Positions 54,325-64,000 of a stretch of 64,000 nucleotides of DNA are shown here, piece by piece. Under the pieces are notes generated by a model. The model saw only the letters and a list, made by a program, of their open reading frames with translations. It was not told the DNA's origin and made no database searches. Where the stretch lies: assembly GCA_024516035.1 (NCBI GenBank), contig CM044964.1, positions 2,429,053 to 2,493,052 on the forward strand, given 5' to 3'. The stretch is from Bactericera cockerelli. Lineage: Eukaryota > Arthropoda > Insecta > Hemiptera > Triozidae. The first letter of the stretch is position 1. Every line of letters starts with the position of its first letter. The position numbers and the translations under genes are program-made.

Positions 54325-54546
54325 TATAATGACGATGGTTATTTGCAGGATACTTTAAACGAGTATTGTACGACTGAGCCATCCGTTTAAAAATCTATCT
54401 TATATCGCAGTCGAAGAATTGAAGGCACATTTTCCTTTTGGTTGCAATTTCCACTTTAGTTCAGTGGTTCAATGTCCCGGGTTCAATCCTCCGAGCCGAC
54501 AAAAAAATTGTATTAAAAATTTTGGTTGTTTGTAAAGGATGACCCA

Positions 54547-56137
54547 TTAACCCGAGCAAAACAACCATTGTACCGTTTACTAAGAAACTGAAGCTTAATA
54601 TTAAAGCTCCTACCTTAGGCGGTACAAAAATTGCACTTTCCAAGGACGTCAAATATTTAGGGGTCACCCTAGATCACCGACTGAATTGGAATAAACATCT
54701 TGAAAAGATTTCTAAGAAAGCCACAGTGGCAACGTTCACATGCCGCAGGCTTTTCGGACGAACTTGGGGTCTCAAGCCACATATGATCCATTGGTCTTAT
54801 TTGGCAATCATCAGACCTATGGTCACCTATGCCTCACTGGTTTGGTGGCCAAAAACAAAAGAAAAGACGGCCCAAACCGTGATCCAAAAGATTCAACGGC
54901 TAGCCTGTCTTGGTATCACCGGTGCTATGAGCACCTGTCCTACTGCAGCCATGGAGGCTATGCTTGACATCATCCCTCTTTATCTTCATATAAAAAAGGA
55001 TGCAATGGTCAATGCCCTCAGGCTAAGTATGACAAAACAACTAAAGCCAGGTAATCTGGTAGGTCATCTAGGTATTTTAAACGAAATACCCTGGGATATA
55101 ATGACCACATCTCTATCGGATTCAATGCCGATGAGACTTAACTTTGAACTTCCGTTCAAAATAAATATCCCAAATCGTGAAAACTGGGATATTAGAGGTC
55201 TCAGTCACCAGAAATCATTAAACTGGTACACAGATGCCTCAAAACTAAATGGAAAGACTGGAATAGGAGTCTACGGGCCAAACTGCAAGGCCCGAAAAGC
55301 TCTAGGAAAATTCCCCACCGTTTATCAAGGGAAGTCTATGCCATCTTATTTTGCGCTCAGTTGAACCTTAAAAAAGGTCAAAAGGGTGCTCACATCAATA
55401 TTATTTCAGACAGCCAAGCAGCTATCAAGGCTCTAAGCTCCTACTCTTTTGAGTCAAAGCTAACTTGGGAATGTCTGGAAACACTCAAGCTTCTAGCAAA
55501 GGATAATCATGTAACTATTACATGGGTTCCTGGCCATGAAGGCATTGTAGGCAATGAAAATGCCGACGAACTAGCCAAAAAAGGTACTTTATTACCTTTT
55601 ATTGGCCCTGAACCATTTTGTGGCGTTTCAAAAAGCCACCTCCAAATGGAAATCAGGCAATGGGAGAACCAAATGAAGGTCCATCATTGGACCAACATTC
55701 CCGGTCACAGACAGGCGAAAATGTTTATAACTCACTCGCCTAAAAGAGCAAAAGAAATGCTCTGTCTGAGCAAAGAGGAATTAAGAATCCTTACTGGCTT
55801 TCTAACAGGCCATTGTAGCCTCAACTACCATCTAAACAAGATGGGTATTGCTTAAGACGCAAAGTGCCGTCTCTGTGAAGAGGCCCCAGAGACAGCAAAA
55901 CACATTCTCTGTGAATGTGGAGCAGCCTCTCACACCCGACTGAAACACTTCTCAAGGTTGATTCTAACACCTAAAGAAGTTAATGAAATCAGTCCTAAAA
56001 GAATCCTAAGCTATATTAAAAGCTTAGATCTCTTTTAGAATAACATGGGCATGTCACAAAAGATCTATCTAAGGTCGCAGTGACAAAGAGCTTTCGTAGC
56101 CGATAGCCCTACCTTTACCAATACCAATACCAATACC
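54547..56137 (+). mobile_element. 5'-truncated LINE with RNase H, absent from copy A
   Basis: 1,591 bp between AAAGGATGACCCA at 54534-54546 and again at 56138-56150 (13-bp TSD). It ends in ACCAAT-type hexamer repeats instead of poly-A. The coding content is the end of ORF2 only. RNase H and a C-terminal CCHC-like motif fit the I/LOA/R1 group of LINEs; the clade is not resolved. Confidence 0.92.
54549..56038 (+). pseudogene. LINE ORF2 C-terminal fragment: RT end and RNase H
   Basis: The frame opens at the truncation with NPSKTTIVPFTKK, the end of the reverse transcriptase region, including KYLGVTLDHRLNWNKHLEKI. An RNase H domain follows: NWYTDASKLNGKTGIGVYG (first Asp), SDSQAAIKAL (second Asp), and VTITWVPGHEGIVGNENADE (His and final Asp). 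After it come CRLCEE and HILCEC, a cysteine/histidine motif common at this position. Two disruptions are visible: a one-base frameshift at about 55330-55345 between the RNase H strands, and an in-frame TAA at 55853-55855 just before the cysteine motif. The frame then reaches a TAG at 56036-56038. It is dead and cannot encode a full enzyme. Confidence 0.9.
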
Positions 56138-56389
56138 AAAGGATGACCCAGCAGGCCAGCACCCAAAGGGGAAGTTTTGTGTCACTTCTCGCCCATCAGA
56201 GGGGAGCCATACTACTGGATATGCAAAATACAAAACAGACCACACGCGTCTACAGTAGCTCCTTTTTCATGGCTACGAAATAAAAAAAGCTGTGAAACAA
56301 CCAAACAAAGTTTTATGCAATAAAAATGTAATAAATAAATGCTTGATCCTACAAAACTCCTTTTCTGTATATTCGTACACCCTGTATCA

Positions 56390-56605
56390 TCGTCATCATA
56401 GGGTGGCGTCATCGTGAACGATGGTAGCCAGACAGTGAAGGAATGACTCAGAACTTCTATATCACTGTCTTTTTAAGGAGGCTAATAATTGACAAGGGCC
56501 CCCAGAACCGAGCCAATGCTGCTCTACTCTCTGTTTATAGTCCCTCAGCCAGACTGCTGGTCTACTCCCTGTTTATAGTCCCCCAGCCAGACCCTGTATA
56601 GGTGT
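56390..56605 (-). repeat. 38-bp-array element, about 2 units (copy B)
   Basis: Counterpart of 31500-31725: TCATAGGGTGGCGTCATCG, CAAGGGCCCCCAGAACC and two units. Confidence 0.9.
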
Positions 56606-57279
56606 ATATAAATATTTTCCTTCCTCTAAATTCAATTCCCAGCCGAGTTTTATTGCTCGTTGACTTGAGTTTTATTCTCTATTTCTGCAATTCGAACTTG
56701 GTCTAAGTCCTCAGTATAGAGGGTGTCACATATTACTCAGAGAAAAAGTGACAATAGCAAGTTTTTAATTATTATTTTGCAGCCAACATTAAGATACTAT
56801 CCTAAAAATCTTTTGCATTACCTATTCATTTTTTTTTTTTTTAACAATTTTTGAACCAGAGTAAAATTAAATTCCACGTTTGTTCCAACTTCGATAAAAA
56901 AAACTCAAACAAGATTAGATTTAATCTAAGTGAACACTATCCTCCGACCTCAGGGAGGGTCTGGCTTAGCCTTTAATCCTGTTTTTTAAATTATATTTTT
57001 TAAACCTTTTTTTTCTTTCTCCAACTTTCACTGTGTAATTAGTAATTTTAGATATCTATTTCTAATACATATATAGAAAGTATTTTCTGATGTAGCCTGA
57101 TAAAGCTTAAGGCTTGTCAATTTTTTGCAGTATTTTCTGATGTAGCTTAGGGCTTCTCATTTTTTTCGCTGACAAAGAAAAACAACAGAGAGAGACATGA
57201 CAGCAGAATCCAGCATGCTAAATGTTAATAATGGAAAGAGCTTAAGGCAGGCTTAATAAAATACATAACATTCAATATA
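56606..57279. other. AT-rich intergenic sequence (copy B)
   Basis: Counterpart of 31726-32380. No gene. Confidence 0.5.
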
Positions 57280-58165
57280 CAGGGTCTTCATAAAGTCTCA
57301 CCCAGGCCTAGGTTTCTCGAAAACGACTCAGAATATCAAAAAACGCAAAAACCCGTATTCCTTTATATTTAGGAGGATTGATTTTCAGCCAAAAAATTTT
57401 TGCCTACACGGCCCCAGTCAGGCTGGGCATGGACCAACTTTAAAATCTTAAATAGAATGGTATGTCTTGTGGCATATTGTTTTAAAGGTCTTATTGAGAG
57501 AAGTTCATTACAATAAATTTCAGTGTGCTACGACTTACCGTTCTCGAGATACAGGGTCGGACGTCCTGCGTAATATCCATATATTTTGACCTATAACTCG
57601 TTAACCGTAAATTATGGAGAAATTTTTTCCTGTTATTAATAACTCCTTATGGCAAGAACTTTCGAACAAGTTAAAACTTGATTTGTTATTTCGTTAAAAA
57701 ATTTTCGACTGTTCGTCCGGCTGGCTGACGAAACCGACCAGAAACTAACATCAACAGAGTATGTCGAGTTTTAACTTGTTCGAAAGTTCTTGCCATAAGG
57801 AGTTATTATTAACAAGAAAAAATTTCTCCATAATTTCCGGTTAACGAGTTATAGGTCAAAATATATGGATATTACGCAGGACGTCCGATCCTGTATCTCG
57901 AGAACGGTAAGTCGTAGCACACTGCAATTTATTGTAATGAACTTCTCTCAATAAGACCTTTAAAACAATATGCCACAAGACATACCATTCTATTTAAGAT
58001 TTTAAAGTTGGTCCATGCCCAGCCTGACTGGGGCCGTGTAGGCAAATTTTTTTTGGCTGAAAATCAATCCCCCTAAATATAAAGGAATACGGGTTTTTGC
58101 GTTTTTTGATATTCTGAGTCGTTTTTGAGAAACCTAGGCCTGGGTGAGACTTTATGAAGACCCTG
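57280..58165. mobile_element. 886-bp fold-back element, absent from copy A
   Basis: Starts CAGGGTCTTCATAAAGTCTC and ends with its reverse complement. The arms of about 400 bp (57280-57680 and 57767-58165) are nearly identical around an 85-bp spacer (CTGTTCGTCCGGCTGGCTG). TATA flanks both ends (57276-57279, 58166-58169), a 4-bp TSD. No coding capacity; superfamily uncertain. Confidence 0.92.
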
Positions 58166-58264
58166 TATAAATATAGACTATACACAATTACATATTATTT
58201 ACTGAACATAAAGTACATGTACCTACCTTTAACATACACATCTGAATAATATGATCTTTTCCTT

Positions 58265-58592
58265 CATTTACTCTATCTAATACCGCATGAGCAGGGTCGA
58301 CGTTGTTCAACCTCATGGTTGAGGCTGGTTGATTTTGGCATTTTTTTACGGCTGGATGTCCTTCCTAACGCCAACGATTCTATTTGATTTACCGTCCTGG
58401 ATTAGAACGGGGGTTTTACTCTTCATGCGCTGGAAATCGTACCAGCTACCCACATTAACCTCACTCAGCCTGGGTAACGCCGGAAACGCCGGCCTCACAT
58501 TTCTGTGTGAAAAATCTGCTCCGACCGGGGATCGAACTCAGGATCTCTGGACTACGGGTGGCAGTCACAACCGTTACGCCACGGAGGCTGAG
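58265..58592 (-). repeat. tRNA-derived SINE, family B (copy B)
   Basis: Counterpart of 32495-32822, with a cleaner box B complement (GGGGATCGAACTCAGG). Confidence 0.9.
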
Positions 58593-59639
58593 TAAATACT
58601 AAGGACGGAATTAATCGACGTTTTTGTAATACCTCTGTGGCGCCAAGTCACGGATTGCGTACTGTGTTAGGATAGGTAAAATCGACGCTTTGCAAGGTTT
58701 GAGTAATAGAATTTGTCTATTAAATTCTCCCTTATAATAAAGTATATTATCTCAAACTCACATGAAGAGACTAAAGATAGGTATCATAGAATTATTCATG
58801 ACTAAGTTCAAGAAATTCAGTTTGGAAGAGGTGGAATTTTTTATTTTGCACATCGTCTCACTTCTAGATTTTCTGACAGTCGTGTAAAGTTTTGAACATG
58901 GCATGAAGTTAACTATGAAGTTGTCTTACAGGGTGATTATCAAAGTTCGAGTTAGTCATACATGTATCTTAGGTTTTTTTAAACATGTAGGACAGTAGGT
59001 ACATTGCATAGTTTCTGAAAGTAATTTGAAAGCTCTATCTATTAGTATTATTATTATTATTGTTATGAAATAGCATATAATATACTTTAATACATAAATT
59101 TTACAAAATGTAAAAAAAATTATCTATGCTACTAATCATATAAATTAATAAATAAACCTTTATTTGGAACAGAAATATTACAATAAAATTATTACATACA
59201 TCTAAATTAATATATACATCTATCAGAACAACTGGTTCCAATTCAGCTTATTTGCTGAGGTGATTTGCTGAGCTAATCATTTATTAGGTATTATTGAAGA
59301 TTTTATCAAAAATTTTAAATTGGATCAAAAATGTCTTAGAGAAAAGAAACTCATAAAAACATGAAGGTCTTAGTAATGAACTAAAAAAATATTTCAATTT
59401 AAAATTCCAAATTTATTTTCTAATTAACCTTGCAGGGGTCACCTGATAATTTTTTAAAAATCATCATTAGATTTTTCCTTACACTTATGAAAATCGCTAC
59501 TGATTTTTCTATCTTGAGTGTTTTTTTAGTGATCGCTTTAAAATAAAACACCCAGTACAATTAAATCATCGTACCCATTTTAAAATAACTCACAGAATTT
59601 AATTATTTTCATTGATACAAAAAAAAAAATTCCTGCACT
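58593..59639. other. AT-rich intergenic sequence (copy B)
   Basis: Counterpart of 32823-34034 lacking the roughly 170 bp of 33229-33398. No gene. Confidence 0.5.
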
Positions 59640-59878
59640 ACCCAGGCTGGGTGAGGTTGATGTGGGTAGCTGGTACGATTCCCAGTGAATGGAGGATAAA
59701 ACCCGCGTCCTAATCAAGGACGTTTAATCAAATAGAATTTTTGGCGATAGGAAGGGCACATTTTTATACGGCTGGATCGTATAAAAATGTGCCAAAACCA
59801 ACCGACCTCAACCATGAGGTTGAAAAACGTCGACCCTGCTTGAGCAGCATAAGACAGAGTAAAAGAAGAAAGAGATTG
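59640..59878 (+). repeat. SINE family B without head (copy B)
   Basis: Counterpart of 34035-34262. Here the core is followed by CCTAATCAAGGACGTTTAAT, which is partly lost in copy A. Confidence 0.88.
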
Positions 59879-60384
59879 ATACAAAAAAAATAAAGTGTGA
59901 TATAAACTTCAAAAATATTGATAAGATAAACAATGCAATATTATTGCTAGATAGAGGGCACCCATTAAACTTTCATCGAAAAGCTTGCATGATGAACATG
60001 AACACTTTTGCTAAGAAGTAATAAAAAAATAAATCCTAGTCTTTACGATCACATGAAAGTAAATTAGACCAGGGGAGGGGGGGGGGTCTCTCTGAAGAGA
60101 GTAATAATAATATAATAATAACACATTCTTTATAAGGCAATAGGACGAATGAGTTCCATTCAGTTCCATCATTCCAGCATTAAGGGCGAAATTAATAGAC
60201 AAATTCTGTATCACAAGTCACTGCTAAGTGTTGGTTTTCCCTATCTTACACCGAACGCAATCCGTGACTTAGCGCCATAGAGGTATTACAAAAACGTCTA
60301 TTAATTCCGTCCTAAGCCTATGACGTATTGTGGTTTTTGTCAAAACCTCAAATAGGAAGATAGTTTTTCTTGTCTCAGCTGTGT
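59879..60384. other. AT-rich intergenic sequence (copy B)
   Basis: Contains the empty site of the 222-bp insert near 60020-60036. No gene. Confidence 0.5.
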
Positions 60385-60440
60385 TTAGAACCCACGACCT
60401 CTCGATTACCAGGCCGACGCCTTAACCATTGAGCTACTGG
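60385..60440 (-). repeat. SINE family C-like tRNA head (copy B)
   Basis: CGATTACCAGGCCGACGCC and TTAACCATTGAGCTACTGGG, counterpart of 34975-35055. Confidence 0.6.
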
Positions 60441-60847
60441 GAGAACTATTTCAAGGATTGGCTTGAAGAGCACGCTCCCAGTCCCGGGACTAAAGGGCCG
60501 AACTTTACCAACATAAGCCAGACTGCCCCTCAGTCGGACAATAATAGTGCGCTGTGATTGGTTCAAACTTTGAGGTGATATTGTGATAGGTTGAAACCAT
60601 TTTTTTTGTAATTTGGCCCTTAAAAATTGGCCTATGTAATTTATAGTGATAAAAATATAAATGCATTATTTCAATCGATCAGAGATAGAAAAAATGTTGA
60701 ATACAGATTACTTTCCTTCATTACATCAACTCCCCCCTCTCTCTATTTCTATCTCTCTTTCTCTCTCTCTATCTTTCTCTCTATCTCTCTCTCTATCTCT
60801 CTCTCCATCTCTCTCTCTTTCTCTTTCCCCCACTCTATATCTCTTTC

Positions 60848-60880
<33 letters not shown>

Positions 60881-61284
60881 GTACAGCCCTATTTTTAACA
60901 TTGTTAATTTTTGAATCCCCCGAGTTATACATAGAGAGAAAAATATGTAAAATAATTAAATGAGGCCGCAGGCAAAAATATTATGAAGCACAAAAAAAGG
61001 CATACGACCCCCCCCCCCCTCTCTCTCTCTCTCCCCTTTCTCCCCCTCTCCTCTTCTCTTTCCCTCTACTCTTTTTCTATCCCTCTCTCCTCTCCCTCTC
61101 GCATAGGTCAGTGATGTTATGCCTGGGTGATTGCACTCACTGATAAGGTATACCCCCCTCTCCCAACCTATTCACTCCCCCCACCCCTCCCCCATCCCTC
61201 CTTTTTATGTCATGCATTTTCCATGATTCATGCCATAATTATTATTATTATAACTTATTGTTTCATTATTATTATTATCAAACA
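60441..61284. other. intergenic sequence with CT tracts (copy B)
   Basis: CT runs at 60735-60885 and 61010-61110. Low-complexity open frames only. Confidence 0.6.
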
Positions 61285-61440
61285 GGGAGTAGACCAGCAG
61301 TCTGGCTGGGGGACTATACACAGGGAGTAGACCAGCATTGGCTTGGTTCTGGGGGCTCTTGTCAAAGACCATGGTAGAAGTGCTGACTCACTCCCTCACT
61401 GTCTACCATCGTTCATGGTGACGCCACCCTATGATGATGA
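61285..61440 (+). repeat. 38-bp-array element, about 1.5 units (copy B)
   Basis: Counterpart of 35888-36050 with a small deletion in TGTCTACCATCGTTCATGG. Confidence 0.9.
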
Positions 61441-62057
61441 TTGTTTTATTATTATCACACAGAGTGTATTCCAATGACATGTTGTTTGGACAGACCCCTT
61501 GATTTTATTATTAATAACACCACGAGAGTACAATGTTAGTGCGTAGATTAAAAGCCACATGGACTATGTTTTAATGGCTTATTTTTGTAAAATATTTGCA
61601 TGTATTAACTTGTAGACATGGTTTTGTTTTAAAGCGATGAGAAAGAGAAAGAGAGAGAATGGAAGTAAATTTTGGAGAGGAAGATAGAGTGGGAGAGAAA
61701 GAAATACCTACTTTATACAGAAAGAAAGAGACTCACCTAATAGGAGAGAGAGAGAGGGAGAAAGAGTGGAAAAGTTTGGTATTATAAGAGAGAACAAAAG
61801 ATATTTAGGTGTAAGGAAAGAGACAGGATGAGAATAGGAGAGAGAGAGAGAGAGAGGAAAGAAAGAAAGAAATAAAGAGATATTTGATTAAAATAATTAT
61901 TATAAATTGTTTAATTGGTTTTTTTCTTATTTACAGCATAATTCCCCTAATTTTTAGCAGCTAACTTATAAAAAGAGAGGGAGTCAGAGATAGAAATAAT
62001 GGGAGACTATGTTTTTACCAAAGCAGAAATAATGTGTTAAGAGTGAGGAAGCAGGAT

Positions 62058-62105
<48 letters not shown>

Positions 62106-62329
62106 TAGGATAAGGAGGAAGAGAAATAAAGACATAGTAAGACCAGAATATGTTTATTTTGTATTTCTATCCCATCTCTCTCTCACTCTCTATCCTCTCT
62201 CTCCACTGCTGTCCAGAGCTTAAGCTTACCCAGGATTTCCATATTTCAAGATTTCAAAGTAGCCTTTGACAGCGGACATGAGTTCTCACTTAGACGCGCT
62301 GCGCCGTCCTCCTCTATTCTCTCTCGCCG
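61441..62329. other. intergenic sequence with GA tracts (copy B)
   Basis: GA run at 62060-62102, longer than in copy A. No gene. Confidence 0.55.
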
Positions 62330-62420
62330 ACCTCTATAGCTGGATCGATAGGGCAGCGGACTTGTAACCTGGAGGACGCTGGTTCAAGTTCGGAGTCAGG
62401 CAATTTTTCGACATCAGTCT
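62330..62420 (+). repeat. SINE family D head (copy B)
   Basis: Counterpart of 36957-37045; CGACCTCTATAGCTGGATCG. Confidence 0.75.
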
Positions 62421-63470
62421 AGTTCTTAATTGCATCCAGATATAGATTTAATATCAGGATAGGTTTTTTTAGATGAGTATTGTTTTTTTTTTAATAATAA
62501 TCATCGTCAACAGTTAGGTACATAACCATTATAAAAATCATTTTCGGTATGCCGTAACCATCAGTATGTCCGAATCATGAATATGTCTTACCTAACCATT
62601 ATTATTATTATTTAACACCTTATCAATAATTATGGACATATATACAACACAGGTCAACACAGATAATTAGAAATTAACATACAATATAAGGAGAAGTAAA
62701 ATGAGAAAAAAATGAAGAAAAAATAAATAAAAATATACATAATACAAACAATCAGTATGCCATAACCATCAATATGTCTGAATCATAGGTATGTTTTACT
62801 TAACTATCAGTATACCTTAACCATCAATATGTTTTGCGTTGGGTTGAGCTTTCCTTGGTTGGGGAAAGTAAAAAGAAATAAAAATACAATAATTACAAAA
62901 TTAAAAATAATAAAATCATTTTCCGTCTGGAATTTTAATGTTAAACAGTCGTTAGTCGTTAAGCAAAATAAAATCTTAAGGTTTGATAAAATTATTTGAT
63001 TTTGAATTTGCATGTTGGTGGTCAATACATGTTCGTTCCGTATATCCTACACCCTAGAACAAGATATCATTGTTGATATTTCTCATGATAGCATTTCCAT
63101 TTTCTTCCATGATTTCGTGAAATTTAACAATTTGACTTTACTTTCGACTCTTCGATGTATGGTATATGAAAGAAACTTCCTTGCCTCTGAGTATTGAAAT
63201 TGCGGTAATAAACTTATTAAATTTATGCTTTTTAAATTTTGCATGCAAATATTTTTTGATATTTAAAATATATACATATTTATATTCTATCTGTTTAACT
63301 TCATCAGCAGGTATTCTACAGAATTTGAAGAAAAAAAATGTCATTAAAAGAAACTCAATTCTTTCGATACCTAATAATTATGAGATATCCCCAGAAGTGA
63401 TATTTAAAAAATGGAAGCACATACTGCAAAAATCAATTTTCTCTGTAAAAGGACGGTTTTTGAAACTGAC
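62421..63470. other. AT-rich intergenic sequence with Tc1 empty site
   Basis: Counterpart of 37046-38007 plus 39583-39650. The TA at about 63391-63402 corresponds to the Tc1 target. About 45 bp near 63255-63300 is absent from copy A. No gene. Confidence 0.6.
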
Positions 63471-63754
63471 CGACCTCAGTAGCTTGATCGATATGGCGTC
63501 GGACTTGTAACCTTGAGTTCGGTGGTTCAAGTCCCGGTTTCAGCTAAATTTAGTAAAGCGTAGTTTAGACTTTTGTGATATCAAAATTAAAAATTCCTAA
63601 CAAAAAAGAAACATATATGCATAAATCCCCTATCATTAAAGCCATGTCCTTATTTAATGAGGCAAATCAGTAATGATTGTTCTCTCACGTCACTTATTGC
63701 TGTTATTTAGTGACACACAATATCTTGTGTGAATCGGATAACAGTGTAGACGTT

Positions 63755-63791
<37 letters not shown>

Positions 63792-63835
63792 CAAAAAAGA
63801 GATTAACACAAATATGATAGCTATATATTTTAAAA
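63471..63835 (+). repeat. SINE family D split by an insert (copy B)
   Basis: Head and body 63471-63586, tail from 63791 (TCAAAAAAGAGATTAACAC). Counterpart of 39651-39790. Confidence 0.85.
63587..63790 (+). mobile_element. poly-A-tailed retroposed insert, absent from copy A
   Basis: 204 bp starting TTAAAAATTCCTAAC and ending in about 30 As, flanked by TCAAAA at 63581-63586 and 63791-63796. Contains GACACACAATATCTTGTGTG (a hairpin). No tRNA-like or 5S head; either a LINE end or a retroposed transcript fragment. Confidence 0.7.
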
Positions 63836-64000
63836 TTCCATTTTCTTTTTTTCTTTTACATTATGTTATCTATCATATTTGTTTTCATCATATTCATTTG
63901 TTTTCAAGCGTTTTTTCCCTATATCAAACTGATTTTTCTTATTTCAAAAGTATTTCCTTGTTAAATTTTCTCTATTTTTAAGCGTTTTTTTCCCTATATC

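Larger units (their letters stand above)
54455..56310 (+). repeat. SINE family F split by a LINE (copy B)
   Basis: Parts 54455-54546 and 56138-56310 correspond to 31140-31440. A 15-bp segment, TTCATGAGCGGTGAT, present in copy A is absent next to the insertion point. Confidence 0.82.
50640..64000 (+). repeat. duplicated segment, copy B
   Basis: Direct repeat of 28061-40053. Net differences are the longer 38-bp array, loss of about 163 bp corresponding to 28725-28887, the LTR, LINE, fold-back and poly-A-tailed insertions, and absence of the Tc1 and 222-bp inserts. It runs to the window edge. Confidence 0.93.

Noticed and set aside
54461..54667. Minus-strand frame across the SINE F/LINE junction
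   Set aside because: It overlaps the well-supported plus-strand LINE frame and crosses an insertion boundary.

Overview
The window looks like a stretch of a repeat-rich, AT-rich eukaryotic genome. An arthropod, probably an insect, fits best. The reasons are GT-AG splicing with a poly-A signal, retroposons with target-site duplications (TSDs), an intact Tc1-like DNA transposon, RNase-H-bearing LINE sequence, 5S-rRNA-derived and tRNA-derived SINEs, and very abundant CT/GA, GTT and CA simple repeats. The species cannot be named from the sequence. No bacterial genes, CRISPR arrays or operons are present. Most open frames longer than 60 codons are low-complexity or repeat sequence.

Layout. 1-9.6 kb: SINEs of several families, one of them (5551-7240) split by a 1,469-bp P-element-like insertion with 8-bp TSDs and an internal 72-bp tandem array. 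9.9-12.1, 14.7-15.7 and 21.1-22.3 kb: long pyrimidine-rich tracts. 16-25.9 kb: dense SINEs, LINE 3' ends and small Helitron-like repeats. 26.0-27.5 kb: a purine-rich tract followed by a pyrimidine-rich tract. 28.06-40.05 kb (copy A) and 50.64-64.0 kb (copy B): two direct, several-percent-diverged copies of one >12-kb segment. Copy B starts directly after a 100-N assembly gap (50536-50635). 41.2-41.8 kb: a GTT array. 42.1-42.6 kb: a decayed coding fragment containing two paralogous units. 45.88-48.67 kb (minus): the last two coding exons of the only convincing host gene. 48.94-50.54 kb: a very large palindrome running into the gap.

Copies A and B can be read as before/after pictures of transposition. 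Copy A has the Tc1 element (38008-39580) and a 222-bp insert (34418-34639) that B lacks. Copy B has a possible solo LTR (53859-54324), a 5'-truncated LINE (54547-56137), an 886-bp fold-back element (57280-58165) and a poly-A-tailed insert (63587-63790) that A lacks. Either this is a real tandem duplication or, given the gap, two heterozygous haplotypes scaffolded one after the other.

SINE families are labelled locally: A (head reads GCACTGGTAGTCAAGTGG), B (GCCTCCGTGGCGTAACGG), C (GTCCCGGTAGCTCAG), D (CGACCTCAGTAGCTTGATCG), E (GTCACTGTGGCAGAGCGAG), F (head ends near GGGTTCAATCCTCCGAG) and a 5S-rRNA-headed family. The 5S family and tRNA family B share the same central body, which is the most interesting general observation. 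A second is a dispersed element that carries a variable array of 38-bp units and ends in ATG repeats.
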